Origin: Ilumatobacter sp.
Lineage (GTDB): Bacteria; Actinomycetota; Acidimicrobiia; Acidimicrobiales; Ilumatobacteraceae
NCBI GenBank assembly: GCA_007693335.1
Contig: REDU01000070.1
Span: 1 to 64,000, forward strand
Direction of reading: 5' to 3'
Length of the DNA: 64,000 nt
Of this stretch, positions 1 through 7,308 are shown piece by piece (within the stretch, counting starts at the first letter, position 1; each line of letters begins with the position of its first letter). Position numbers and translations under genes: made by a program. Under the pieces are notes generated by a model. It was not told the DNA's origin, searched no databases, and saw nothing but the letters and a program-made list of their open reading frames with translations.

Positions 1-323
1 GGTACCTCGGCGCTCGCTCAGGTGACCCTTAACCCGCCGCGCCGACTCCCCTTGATGGGTGCCACCTACCGCCGGGACGCTGACGCGTCGTCGCGAATCT
101 CGCCGATCACGCTCAGTGCTCGACAGGCGGACGACTCGATCGTGGTCAAGCAGGCACCTGAGGGATGGACTCCGGCAAGGTTCTCGCTGCGTGCTTGGGG
201 CAGTCGTGCGGGCGCCGAACCTTGAGACACGTCGGCCGTCGTCGGTCGGTGTGTTCGGATGGCGCCTCGATTTCGATTTGGAGTAAACCGGTCGGGCCTC
301 TGCAGCGTGTGCATCATGTGCAG
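1..323. other. Spacer without a recognisable gene
   Basis: I see no reading frame here with coding character. Short open stretches lack ribosome binding sites and family resemblance. The stretch carries the first copy of a repeated motif (67-86) and leads into the sigma factor gene. It may belong to an integrated element ending at the tRNA fragment at 4660-4704. Confidence 0.5.
67..86 (+). repeat. 20-bp intergenic direct repeat, copy 1
   Basis: The 20-mer TACCGCCGGGACGCTGACGC occurs here and again at 2755-2774. It is preceded by GGGTGCCACC (57-66), and this longer form recurs imperfectly at 4249-4270. All copies lie in non-coding spacers of the first 4.7 kb. Function unknown. Confidence 0.7.
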
Positions 324-851
324 ATGGGGGAACTGGATGACGCGACACGGTCCCGTCGCGACGCTGCGCCCGGTTTCGACGAGTTCTTCACGGATGAGTT
401 TCCCAAGGTGGTGGCGATTGCGTCGGTCCTGACGGGAGCGTCGGAGGTGGGTCGTGATGTCGCGCAGGACTCGATGGTGAAGGCGTTTCGCGACTGGTCG
501 AAGGTCTCGGAGTTGGATCGTCCCGGAGCATGGGTGCGTCGGGTCACGATCAATGCGGCGGTGTCGTGGCATCGCCGTAACTCTCGTGAGCGGGCTGCCC
601 GGTCCCGTCTGCGCCCGGGGGTGGCGCAGCCCGTGCAACCACCGGAGTACTCGTTCTGGGAGGCGGTGCGTGGGTTGCCGTCGCGACAGCGCGCTGCGGT
701 CGTTCTGCATCATCTCGAGGACCTGTCGGTGGCGGAGGTTGCCGAGATCTTGGGTGTCGCCGAGGGCACTGTGAAGGCGAGTCTGGCGAAGGGGCGAGCT
801 CGGCTCGAGCCGCAGCTGCGGCACTTGTGGAACGTGGAGGAGGGTTCATGA
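324..851 (+). CDS. ECF RNA polymerase sigma factor (SigE-like family)
   Basis: Product of about 175 aa. Region 2 (DEFFTDEFPKVVAIASVL through the DVAQDSMVKAFRDW segment) recognises the -10 element. Region 4 (LPSRQRAAVVLHHLEDLSVAEVAEILGVAEGTVKASLAKGR, split here only for description) is the helix-turn-helix that reads the -35. Length and both regions are typical of small ECF sigma factors of the actinobacterial SigE-like group. I chose ATG 324 because the upstream in-frame extension (from 165) has no sigma-factor character. The stop overlaps the start of the next gene by ATGA, so sigma factor and membrane partner are translationally coupled, the usual arrangement for sigma and anti-sigma. Confidence 0.88.
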   Translation: MGELDDATRSRRDAAPGFDEFFTDEFPKVVAIASVLTGASEVGRDVAQDSMVKAFRDWSKVSELDRPGAWVRRVTINAAVSWHRRNSRERAARSRLRPGVAQPVQPPEYSFWEAVRGLPSRQRAAVVLHHLEDLSVAEVAEILGVAEGTVKASLAKGRARLEPQLRHLWNVEEGS

Positions 852-2581
852 CCGACCATCGTCCCGAGGACTTCGATGATCTGGCCGCCCGGTCGCGGGA
901 TCGTGCGTTGCGCGATGCCGAGGCCATCGCCGACGCCGATTCTGCGCTGGCACGGGTGCGGTCGGGTGTCGGAGCTTCTTCTGCATCGTCGTGGGGCCGT
1001 CGCGGCGTCGTGTTGGCTGCAGCGGCGTTGGTGGCCGTGGTGTCGGTGTCGGCGGTGGTGTGGCTGGCCCGGGATACCGACGAGCAGATCGCGACCAGTC
1101 CCGTCACTGCGCCGGCGGTCCCACCGCCGGTCCAGACGACTGAGCCGCCGGCGACCGTTGCGCCGACGACCGTGCCGACCACCACTGTTCCCCCGACGAC
1201 GACTGAGCCCGAGGAGTCCGCCGAGGTCACCGATCAGTGTCTCTCTGAGCCTGTCGCTCCGCCTGCGCTCATCGATGGCAGCGCACCTGGTGAAGGAGTG
1301 CTCGGTGAGTTCGGGGAGAACCGATCGGTCGTGTGGGGTGGGGAGTCGTTCCACGCGGTGACGCAAATCTTGGACGCTGAGAACGATCCCGATGAGTTCG
1401 CCGCAGCAAACCGCTTGGTCATCGGCGACCACGAAGCCTGGTTCGTTCCGGTCAGCACCCCGCCCATGGGCGGGATCTGGTTGTACTGGCGGGATCCCAC
1501 CGACTGCGTGCGGGTGTACGAGATCGCGTCGGGACACATGCTGGACGAGGCCCGCGACTACATGACTCGCTGGCTCACCTCGATCGACACTGGCGAGGAC
1601 TTCGTGAGAGCGTTCGACCCCGAGTTCGACGCCCCGACCGAGTACGTCGCGCTCCGGTTCGTCGGAGCCCTGTTCGACGATGTACGCCGTCTCGCGCCCG
1701 ACGGCACCGACCTCGGGACCCATCCTGACGTCGCATCGTTCCCCGACAACCGGTTGCCCCAGGGAGCGCGCCTCGCGGACGGTCGCCGGCTCGAACCGGC
1801 ACGCAACGACAGTGGCTCCGTGCGCTGCTCCAACGAGCCCGTCACCATCGATGGTGAGCCACTCCATCCGGAACTGGGCGCCGCCCGAGCGATCAACTCG
1901 ACACCCGAAGGGATCGTGATCGCCGCCCGCGACGTCTGCCCCGGCGGCGCATCGTGGGGCGATCCCGGGACCCGCTGGGAACTCGTGAGAGTCGATTTAC
2001 GTCAGCCCGATCCGCAGGTCGAAGTCCTGCTGACACGAGACCCCAGCCCCGGTGTCGCCGACGGAGAGCCACATGCGACGAGAGTGGACGGGACCGCAGG
2101 CATCTCAGCGATCTCCCCCGAAGGGGGCCTCGTCGCACTCAGCCAGTACACCGGCGGAGAACGCGACGAGTCGACGATCCGCTCAGCTGACAACCCTGAC
2201 GAAGTCATCGACTTGCCGTCGCGATGCGCGGCGCCCGGCCCGATCGTCGCAGCGCCTGTGTTCCTCGCCGACCAGCGGGTCGTGTTGGCGCGCACGTGCC
2301 CCGACAGCACTTCGGAACCGATGTTCGTCGAGACGGTCGACATCGACACCGGCGCGGTCGATCACAGCGTCGAGGTGGGCGACCTCGCCGAGTTGTCAGA
2401 GTTCCGGTACATCACACTCTCGGCTGTCATCGACGACGGCGAGATCTGGTCCATCGTCAGCATCGCCGACAGCGACCGTGCGACGACCGCACTCCTGGTT
2501 CGCGGCGACGTGGCCACCGAGATCACCCAACCCGGCTTCCGCACCTACGCCTTCACCATCGACGACCTCGCCTTTCGATAG
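848..2581 (+). CDS. Membrane-anchored partner of the ECF sigma factor (putative anti-sigma/sensor)
   Basis: 577 aa. A charged cytoplasmic N-terminus of about 45 residues (MTDHRPEDFDDLAARSRDRA) is followed by one transmembrane segment (GVVLAAAALVAVVSVSAVVW), then a Pro/Thr-rich linker (TTEPPATVAPTTVPTTTVPP) and an extracellular domain of about 460 residues. Several repeated-looking strands there could form a beta-propeller, but I do not recognise the family. There is no HxxxCxxC zinc anti-sigma motif in the cytoplasmic part. ATG 848 overlaps the sigma stop (ATGA); an in-frame ATG at 827 lies inside the sigma gene and is less likely. Role as anti-sigma is inferred from coupling and topology. 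Confidence 0.7.
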   Translation: MTDHRPEDFDDLAARSRDRALRDAEAIADADSALARVRSGVGASSASSWGRRGVVLAAAALVAVVSVSAVVWLARDTDEQIATSPVTAPAVPPPVQTTEPPATVAPTTVPTTTVPPTTTEPEESAEVTDQCLSEPVAPPALIDGSAPGEGVLGEFGENRSVVWGGESFHAVTQILDAENDPDEFAAANRLVIGDHEAWFVPVSTPPMGGIWLYWRDPTDCVRVYEIASGHMLDEARDYMTRWLTSIDTGEDFVRAFDPEFDAPTEYVALRFVGALFDDVRRLAPDGTDLGTHPDVASFPDNRLPQGARLADGRRLEPARNDSGSVRCSNEPVTIDGEPLHPELGAARAINSTPEGIVIAARDVCPGGASWGDPGTRWELVRVDLRQPDPQVEVLLTRDPSPGVADGEPHATRVDGTAGISAISPEGGLVALSQYTGGERDESTIRSADNPDEVIDLPSRCAAPGPIVAAPVFLADQRVVLARTCPDSTSEPMFVETVDIDTGAVDHSVEVGDLAELSEFRYITLSAVIDDGEIWSIVSIADSDRATTALLVRGDVATEITQPGFRTYAFTIDDLAFR

Positions 2582-2644
2582 TCGAACAGCTGCACCGGCC
2601 GACCTTCTCGCGTCGCCTCCGTGGTCTTGCGAGCGACACTCGTA

Positions 2645-2676
2645 GCTGCGCCGCTGCGCCGCTGCGCCGCTGCGAC
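2645..2676 (+). repeat. 8-nt tandem repeat GCTGCGCC, about 4 units
   Basis: Three exact units of GCTGCGCC followed by a fourth with one change (GCTGCGAC). Non-coding; probably slippage-generated. Confidence 0.8.
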
Positions 2677-2754
2677 AGCGCAGGGCACTCGGCCGAGAAG
2701 CCTCCCGGCCAACCCTTCGAGCGCCCAGCTGCGGTCCACCGCTCACCTGCCCCA

Positions 2755-2774
2755 TACCGCCGGGACGCTGACGC
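2755..2774 (+). repeat. 20-bp intergenic direct repeat, copy 2
   Basis: Identical to 67-86 over 20 bp. The bases before it (GCCCCA, 2749-2754) also occur before a TACCGC at 4219-4230, so two partial versions of the same longer motif are present in the spacer after the GntR gene. Confidence 0.7.
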
Positions 2775-2931
2775 AGTGCGACGAGCTGCTCCATCGCCCT
2801 GCGTGTTGGGCTGACCGACGATTCTCATGACCGGTCGTGGCTTCGAGGACAGGCGCTCGAACGCCATCTCGGCCATGGGCAGCGGTTACCGCGAGAAACG
2901 GTGCGCACTCACGCACTGGATGCCCGCCTGA

Positions 2932-2960
2932 TTGCGTTTGTCCCTTCAGCCTGGGACAAT
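2932..2960 (+). promoter_or_regulatory. Possible promoter, leaderless for the 7-TM gene
   Basis: A -35-like TTGCGT (2932-2937), a 17-nt spacer and a -10-like GACAAT (2955-2960) lie 6 nt before GTG 2967. This would place the transcript start at or next to the start codon. The -10 match is imperfect, so this is a hypothesis. Confidence 0.35.
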
Positions 2961-2966
2961 GCTGTC

Positions 2967-3788
2967 GTGGGAGACTGGCTGTTCCTGGTCGTGTTGTGGT
3001 CGTTCACCGCTGGTGTCGTGCTCATGGGGCTGTTCGGGTTGACGGATCGGCGGGTGAACCAGTGGTCGATTCGATTCGGAGTGTTGGTTGAGGACTCGAT
3101 CCGGCCGCAGGTACGTCAGCGATTGTGGCGGGCACGGGCGATCCGGTGGATCGCGTTCGCGATCGGGCTCAACGTGGGGATGCTGCCGATGTACTGGAAC
3201 GTGATCGACGCCGAGCGTGCCGGCGACTTCGCCAACGACCTGACATCGATCGCGCCGGTGGGTGCAGCCGTTCTCGGTTCATTGTTTGCTGAGATTGCAT
3301 TGGTTCAGCGGCCCCGTGGGTCGCTGGTGGCTGCGACCACGACTCGGCGCTGGTCCGACTACATCGACCGGTTCTGGCTGGTGTTCATCGCTGGCTGCGT
3401 ACCGGTCGCGGCGATCGCGACGTGGGTGGGACCGGCAAGTCCTGGCGGCGGCGGGAGATGGTTGTGGGTTGCACCAGTGATGTGCGTCGTCGCGCTGGCC
3501 GCCGTGACGATCGGCATTCGCGTCGTGGTCGACCGGCCCGCCGGAGCCGACTCGGATCGCATGCTGCGGATCGATGACGCGCTGCGCGCCGACGGGATCC
3601 ATCACATCGTCGGTGGTGCGGTCGCGCTTGCTGGACTCTCAGCGGCTCAAGCGGTGAACCGTGCCATTCCCCCGAGCCTGCTCACTGTCGTGTTGGCACT
3701 GCTGAACCTCGTGTTCCTCGCAGTGTGGATCACGATCGCAACGTCCAGCCGGTGGAACGTCGACGCCGCACGATTGCAACACCGATGA
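2967..3788 (+). CDS. Seven-TM membrane protein of unknown function paired with a GntR regulator
   Basis: About 273 aa with roughly seven hydrophobic segments, from WLFLVVLWSFTAGVVLMGLF at the N-terminus to LLTVVLALLNLVFLAVWI near the C-terminus. I do not recognise a family. Loops contain RRVNQWS and RRWSDYIDRFW motifs but no transporter signature. The start is uncertain: an in-frame ATG exists at 2901, but GTG 2967 fits the membrane start and a promoter just upstream. Its stop overlaps the GntR start (ATGA), an arrangement common for small YtrA-like GntR regulators that control a membrane protein. Confidence 0.65.
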   Translation: MGDWLFLVVLWSFTAGVVLMGLFGLTDRRVNQWSIRFGVLVEDSIRPQVRQRLWRARAIRWIAFAIGLNVGMLPMYWNVIDAERAGDFANDLTSIAPVGAAVLGSLFAEIALVQRPRGSLVAATTTRRWSDYIDRFWLVFIAGCVPVAAIATWVGPASPGGGGRWLWVAPVMCVVALAAVTIGIRVVVDRPAGADSDRMLRIDDALRADGIHHIVGGAVALAGLSAAQAVNRAIPPSLLTVVLALLNLVFLAVWITIATSSRWNVDAARLQHR

Positions 3789-4192
3789 TCACCGTTGCCA
3801 TCGACGCGGCATCGCCGGTGCCGCCATTCGAGCAACTCCGACAGCAACTCGAACGACACATCCGAAACGGGACGCTTCGAGCTGGCGAGCAGCTCCCGAC
3901 CGTTCGACAACTCGCCCGGGACCTCGGCCTCGCAAAGAACACCGTCGCACGCGGCTACCAAGCGCTCGAACGCGACGGGCTCGTGGTCGGTGATCGGCGA
4001 CGCGGCACGATCGTGTTGGAACAAGCCCAGCAGGTCAGCGAACACGACGACGCCATCGCATCAGCTGCGCACCGCTACCTGAGCGCACTCGAAGAACTCG
4101 GCGTCTCGATCGACGACGCGATCGACGCAGTCCGGACAGCATTCACGCAACGAACTCCCCTGAACCCGCCGACGCACGGCGACACCCAATAA
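3785..4192 (+). CDS. GntR-family transcriptional regulator (YtrA-like, short)
   Basis: 135 aa. The N-terminal winged helix-turn-helix is clear: PPFEQLRQQLERHIRNGTL, then AGEQLPTVRQLARDLGLAKN and TVARGYQALERDGLV. The C-terminal part is only about 60 residues, too short for a FadR or UTRA ligand domain, as in the YtrA subfamily whose members usually regulate an adjacent membrane protein or ABC system. ATG 3785 overlaps the stop of the membrane protein gene; longer in-frame starts would lie inside that gene. Confidence 0.85.
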   Translation: MITVAIDAASPVPPFEQLRQQLERHIRNGTLRAGEQLPTVRQLARDLGLAKNTVARGYQALERDGLVVGDRRRGTIVLEQAQQVSEHDDAIASAAHRYLSALEELGVSIDDAIDAVRTAFTQRTPLNPPTHGDTQ

Positions 4193-4659
4193 CCAGCTTC
4201 TCGGCAAGCAACCAGACGCCCCATACCGCGCTCCCCGACGCACCACCAGGGTGCCACCAAACGCCGGGACCGCAGCGATCAGCGGGGCGGGCTGATCCAG
4301 TACTTCGTCACCGTGAGCGGTCATCACGGCGACCGGGACGCCGGCCGACTCTGGCGGGGTGACGGAAGCCGATGTCGTTGTCAGCAGTCGCGGCGAGGAG
4401 ACTGCTCGAGAACATCGGTCCAGTCGCTTGATTTTCGAGCGGTATCAGCCAGAAATAGAGCGATCGGGCGCCGACTGCTCCCGGGCAGGAGGTCGCAATG
4501 GCTGATTCGACGTATCAGAGATGTATCAATTCGGGGTGCACCGGGCAGTGTCGGGCTGTTCGTCGAGTGTCGGGTCGTGCGGCCATCGCCCCTGCTAGAT
4601 GACATATTTTGGTATGAGCCGACACGAACCGTTATTGGCTGATATGGCCGAAATTCCGA
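4193..4659. other. Non-coding spacer upstream of a tRNA fragment
   Basis: About 470 bp with no supportable gene. It carries copy 3 of the spacer repeat (4249-4270) and, toward 4420-4660, a locally lower GC content than its surroundings. I looked for an integrase or excisionase remnant and found none. Confidence 0.5.
4249..4270 (+). repeat. Degenerate copy 3 of the spacer repeat
   Basis: GGGTGCCACC followed by AAACGCCGGGAC matches 57-78 (GGGTGCCACC then TACCGCCGGGAC) with two differences. Confidence 0.55.
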
Positions 4660-4704
4660 TTTGCAAGCAGGGGGTCGTGGGTTCGAGTCCCATCGTCTCC
4701 ACCA
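4660..4704 (+). other. Orphan 3' half of tRNA-Ala(TGC): probable attachment-site remnant
   Basis: From the anticodon loop TTTGCAA (4660-4666) onward the sequence is a regular tRNA 3' half: anticodon 3' stem GCAGG, 5-nt variable loop, T-arm GTGGG-TTCGAGT-CCCAT, acceptor strand CGTCTCC (4694-4700), then ACCA. The 5' half is missing: no GGAGACG acceptor strand, D-arm or 5' anticodon stem lies upstream (CCGA stands where CTGC is needed). A 3' tRNA fragment starting in the anticodon loop is what tyrosine integrases leave at the far end of an integrated element. Its orientation predicts that the intact tRNA lies to the left of the window. Confidence 0.75.
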
Positions 4705-5058
4705 CACCTGACCAGGCATGTATCAGCACCGGGGGTGTGCGATGGGGTGGAAGGCCTCGGGTCAGCCGCCGGCGACAGGCGTTTGTGCGCCCGAATCGGC
4801 ACGTGGCGTGCGGAATCGGGTGCGCGAGCGTCTCGCCGATCAGATGCGCTCGATCCTCGCTGCCGGATGATGGCTCGGTCAGGTGAACGACCGGAGATCG
4901 CGCCATTCCCGGGGTGACGCCTGGATCAGCAGCTCGGGATCCGTCGGGGAGGCGGACATCGATGACCTCGCGGAGGTCGCGCACGGTTCCCGACGCGGCG
5001 TCCTCACCGTCGACCACCTCGGCCGGGGGTGGCCGGGGGTGGCCGGGGGTGGCCGCCG
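4705..5058. other. Non-coding spacer with tandem repeat
   Basis: No credible gene. It holds a 10-nt tandem repeat at 5021-5050. Long open frames on the minus strand through this region read through the tRNA fragment and are not genes. Confidence 0.45.
5021..5050 (+). repeat. 10-nt tandem repeat GGCCGGGGGT, 3 units
   Basis: Three exact consecutive units, plus a partial fourth (GGCCG), just beyond the stop of the META remnant. Confidence 0.85.
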
Positions 5059-5544
5059 TCAGGACTCGTCGGCGCGCAGCACCAGGCCGTCCGGGCCCGA
5101 ACGGATCGTGAGCACGTCGGCCTCGATCTCGTAGGTGGCCTCTCCGTCCAGGGCTGCGAAGACGGCTGCCTCGAGGTCCATCAGGTCGCTCTCGCACTCT
5201 CGTGCGCTGGTGGCGATCGGCCCGAACGTGAGGGTGTCCTCGCCCACCGTCACCGAGCCACTGCCGGTGTTGCAGCCGGACTCCACGGCGACCGTGCCCT
5301 CGGAGATCGTGCTCTCGAGCAACCAGCGGGTGACTTCGAGCGGGCGGTCGGGATCGGCCACCTCGCGGTCGAGCATCGTGACGACCGTGACACCGTCGGC
5401 CGAGGTGAGCACGAGTTCGTCGGCGTCGAGTGCCACCGCAGGTGAGCCGGTGAGCAGCCCGGCCAGCCACGTGTCCTGGTCCATCAGCGCGTCCTCGCAG
5501 GCCATCATGGTCTGGCCGAGCGCCTCGACGGCGCTGAGAGGCCA
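5059..5544 (-). pseudogene. 5'-truncated tandem META-domain protein
   Basis: The frame contains the C-terminal half of one META (HslJ-like) domain (LGQTMMACEDALMDQDTW, then the LDADELVLTSADG strand), followed by a second META domain (SGCNTGSGSVTVGEDTLTFG, then ARECESDLMDLEAAVFAALDG, ending near LRADES). META proteins are normally secreted lipoproteins. Here no signal peptide remains, and META-like residues continue upstream of the only ATG (5508) as WPLSAVEALGQT until they run into the stop of the methyltransferase gene. The N-terminal half of domain 1 is therefore lost, and domain 2 also looks shortened before GCNTG. Most likely a decaying gene. Confidence 0.65.
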
Positions 5545-6348
5545 TCAGCGCGGAGGCGGGCGGTTGCAGACGGCGAACGTGACGGCGGCTGCTGAGCCGA
5601 CGTTGAGCGAGTCGACACCCGCGACGATCGGGATGCGCACCCGACGGGTGGCGCGCTCGATGGTGCGCTCGGCCAGTCCCGGCCCCTCCGCGCCGAGCAC
5701 GATGGCAGTGCGCTCCGGTGGCGCGAGGTCCCACAGGTCGTCACCTTCCGCCGCTGGCGACATGGCCCATGTCTCGAAGCCGGCGTCGTGGAGCAGGTCC
5801 AGATCGTCGGGCCACCGTCGCGCTCGGGCGACATCGAGATGGAGCACCTCTCCCATGCTCACGCGAACGGTGCGTCGGTAGTACGGGTCGATGCACGTGG
5901 GGTCGAGCACCAGTCCGTCGATGCCGAACGCTCGCGCCGAACGGGAGATCGCGCCGAGGTTCTCGGGGTCGTTCAGACCTTCGAGCACGGCCAGCCGGGT
6001 CGAGCGGGCGGCCAGCTCCTCGATCGACGCGAGCGGTCGACGGTCGGCCGACGCCACGGCACCGCGGTGGAGGTCGAACCCCACCACCTCGGCCAGCACC
6101 TCGCGGGGGGCCACGAAGACGGGTGCGTCGAGCCCGTCGAGGACGGGTGCGAGTCGGGAGAGCTTGTTCTCGGCCACCAACACCGAACGCACCCGGTGGT
6201 CGGAGGTGAGGAGCCGCTCGATCGCAGTGGGGCCCTCGGCGATGAAGAACTCGTCGCCCTCGCGTCGCCGCCGACCAGCGGTGTCGGTGAGGTCGAGGTA
6301 GTCGGTCACCCGGGGATCGTCGCGGTGCTGGACCGACTGGACGTTCAT
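5545..6348 (-). CDS. TrmH/SpoU-family RNA 2'-O-ribose methyltransferase
   Basis: 267 aa. The N-terminal substrate-binding part (FFIAEGPTAIERLLTS, with VRSVLVAENK) is followed by the SPOUT catalytic domain with all three motifs: LNDPENLGAISRSARAFG (motif 1), AIVLGAEGPGL (motif 2) and IPIVAGVDSLNVGSAAAV (motif 3). It methylates a ribose in rRNA or tRNA using S-adenosylmethionine; which nucleotide cannot be told from sequence. It is the last gene of a minus-strand run with the glyoxalase and thioesterase genes (17 bp gap). Confidence 0.9.
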   Translation of the reverse strand: MNVQSVQHRDDPRVTDYLDLTDTAGRRRREGDEFFIAEGPTAIERLLTSDHRVRSVLVAENKLSRLAPVLDGLDAPVFVAPREVLAEVVGFDLHRGAVASADRRPLASIEELAARSTRLAVLEGLNDPENLGAISRSARAFGIDGLVLDPTCIDPYYRRTVRVSMGEVLHLDVARARRWPDDLDLLHDAGFETWAMSPAAEGDDLWDLAPPERTAIVLGAEGPGLAERTIERATRRVRIPIVAGVDSLNVGSAAAVTFAVCNRPPPR

Positions 6349-6365
6349 CGATCGGATGTCCGCCG

Positions 6366-6794
6366 TCAGCGGGCGAACACCTGAGCGTCGTCGGCGAAGG
6401 CCTTGAACTCGAGCGCATTGCCGGCCGGGTCGAGCACGAACATCGTCGACTGTTCACCCGGCTCGCCCACGAACCGAGTGGTCGGCTCGATCACGAACTG
6501 GGCGTCGGCGGCGCGCAGCCGATCGGCCAGCTCGCTCCAGTCGGCGGGGTCCAGCAGCACCCCGAAGTGGGGGACGGGGACGTCGTGGCCGTCCACGGGG
6601 TTGCTCGACGGTGGGCGACGGTGCCCGGGGTCGAGGTGGGCGACGATCTGGTGACCGTAGAGGTCGAAGTCGATCCAGATGTCGCACGAGCGGCCCTCGG
6701 GGCATCCCAGCACGCCGCCGTAGAACTCGCGGGCGGCGGCGAGATCGTCCACCCCGAACGCGAGATGGAACCGGGGACGTTCCGCGGACGCCAT
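6366..6794 (-). CDS. Glyoxalase/VOC-superfamily protein
   Basis: 142 aa with the paired beta-alpha-beta-beta-beta modules of the VOC fold: [20 protein letters not shown] at the N-terminus and [14 protein letters not shown] at the C-terminus. Potential metal ligands are H10, H79-region residues (VPHFGV) and the Glu of ALEFK. The resemblance is to uncharacterised VOC proteins whose extra residues bind a hydrophobic substrate, not to glyoxalase I itself. ATG 6794 overlaps the stop of the thioesterase gene (ATGA). Confidence 0.82.
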   Translation of the reverse strand: MASAERPRFHLAFGVDDLAAAREFYGGVLGCPEGRSCDIWIDFDLYGHQIVAHLDPGHRRPPSSNPVDGHDVPVPHFGVLLDPADWSELADRLRAADAQFVIEPTTRFVGEPGEQSTMFVLDPAGNALEFKAFADDAQVFAR

Positions 6795-7219
6795 CAGGAT
6801 GCGCTCGGGACGGGGAGCACGTAGGTGCCCTGCGCGGTCGCGGTCGGGCGGTGGTCGTGATCGTCCACCCACAGGTGGACGGTGCCCACGACGTTCCGTC
6901 GGCCGGCGGCTTCGAGCGAGGCTCGCGCCCACAGCACCTCGCCGATGGCCGGTCGCAGGTAGCGGATCGACAGCTCCGAGGTGAGCGCCATCGGCTCGAT
7001 CCGACCGATCGCAGCGAACGTGAGGTACCAGAGGGCGGCGTCGGCCAGCCCGAACTGGGTGGGACCGGAGATGAACCCGCCCGGCCGTAGCGACTCGGGG
7101 CTCGCGATCAACCGAGCGAGGGCGTAGCCGTCGCCGATCTCCACGCACTCGTTGGCCGAGCCGGAGAACTCGCGTCGTACCATCTCGTTCACGGTCGCGG
7201 GATCGGGGAGCGAGGTCAC
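6794..7219 (-). CDS. PaaI-type hotdog-fold thioesterase
   Basis: 141 aa. Single hotdog domain with the long helix segment [21 protein letters not shown] and the strand [20 protein letters not shown], the usual PaaI-like pattern for acyl-CoA hydrolysis. The Asp in GLADAALW sits where PaaI-family enzymes carry the catalytic carboxylate. First gene of the minus-strand thioesterase-glyoxalase-methyltransferase run; about 90 bp of divergent promoter space separate it from the oxidoreductase gene. Confidence 0.82.
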   Translation of the reverse strand: MTSLPDPATVNEMVRREFSGSANECVEIGDGYALARLIASPESLRPGGFISGPTQFGLADAALWYLTFAAIGRIEPMALTSELSIRYLRPAIGEVLWARASLEAAGRRNVVGTVHLWVDDHDHRPTATAQGTYVLPVPSAS

Positions 7220-7308
7220 GCCGTGACGCTACGACATCGCCGACCGGTCGCACACCGGCGAGAATTCAGCTGGTACCCGAACGACCGGTTCGGCCGAGAA
7301 GGAGAGAC

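Larger units (their letters stand above)
2582..2931. other. Spacer with short repeats, no gene seen
   Basis: About 350 bp without a credible gene. It contains an 8-nt tandem repeat (2645-2676) and copy 2 of the 20-bp repeat (2755-2774). Open frames across it are artefacts of high GC. Confidence 0.5.

Noticed and set aside
4600-4704. A complete tRNA gene
   Set aside because: No 5' acceptor strand, D-arm or 5' anticodon stem upstream; only the 3' half is present.
5545-5547. Methyltransferase stop TGA in frame with the META remnant, as a second possible recoding site
   Set aside because: The methyltransferase ends normally after its motif 3, the joined product makes no sense, and no redox motif surrounds the TGA. 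Coincidence of frame.
4595-5734. Long minus-strand open frame across the tRNA fragment
   Set aside because: It reads antisense to the tRNA 3' half, giving the MGLEPTTPCLQIG string typical of false genes at tRNA ends, and overlaps the META and methyltransferase genes. No family pattern.
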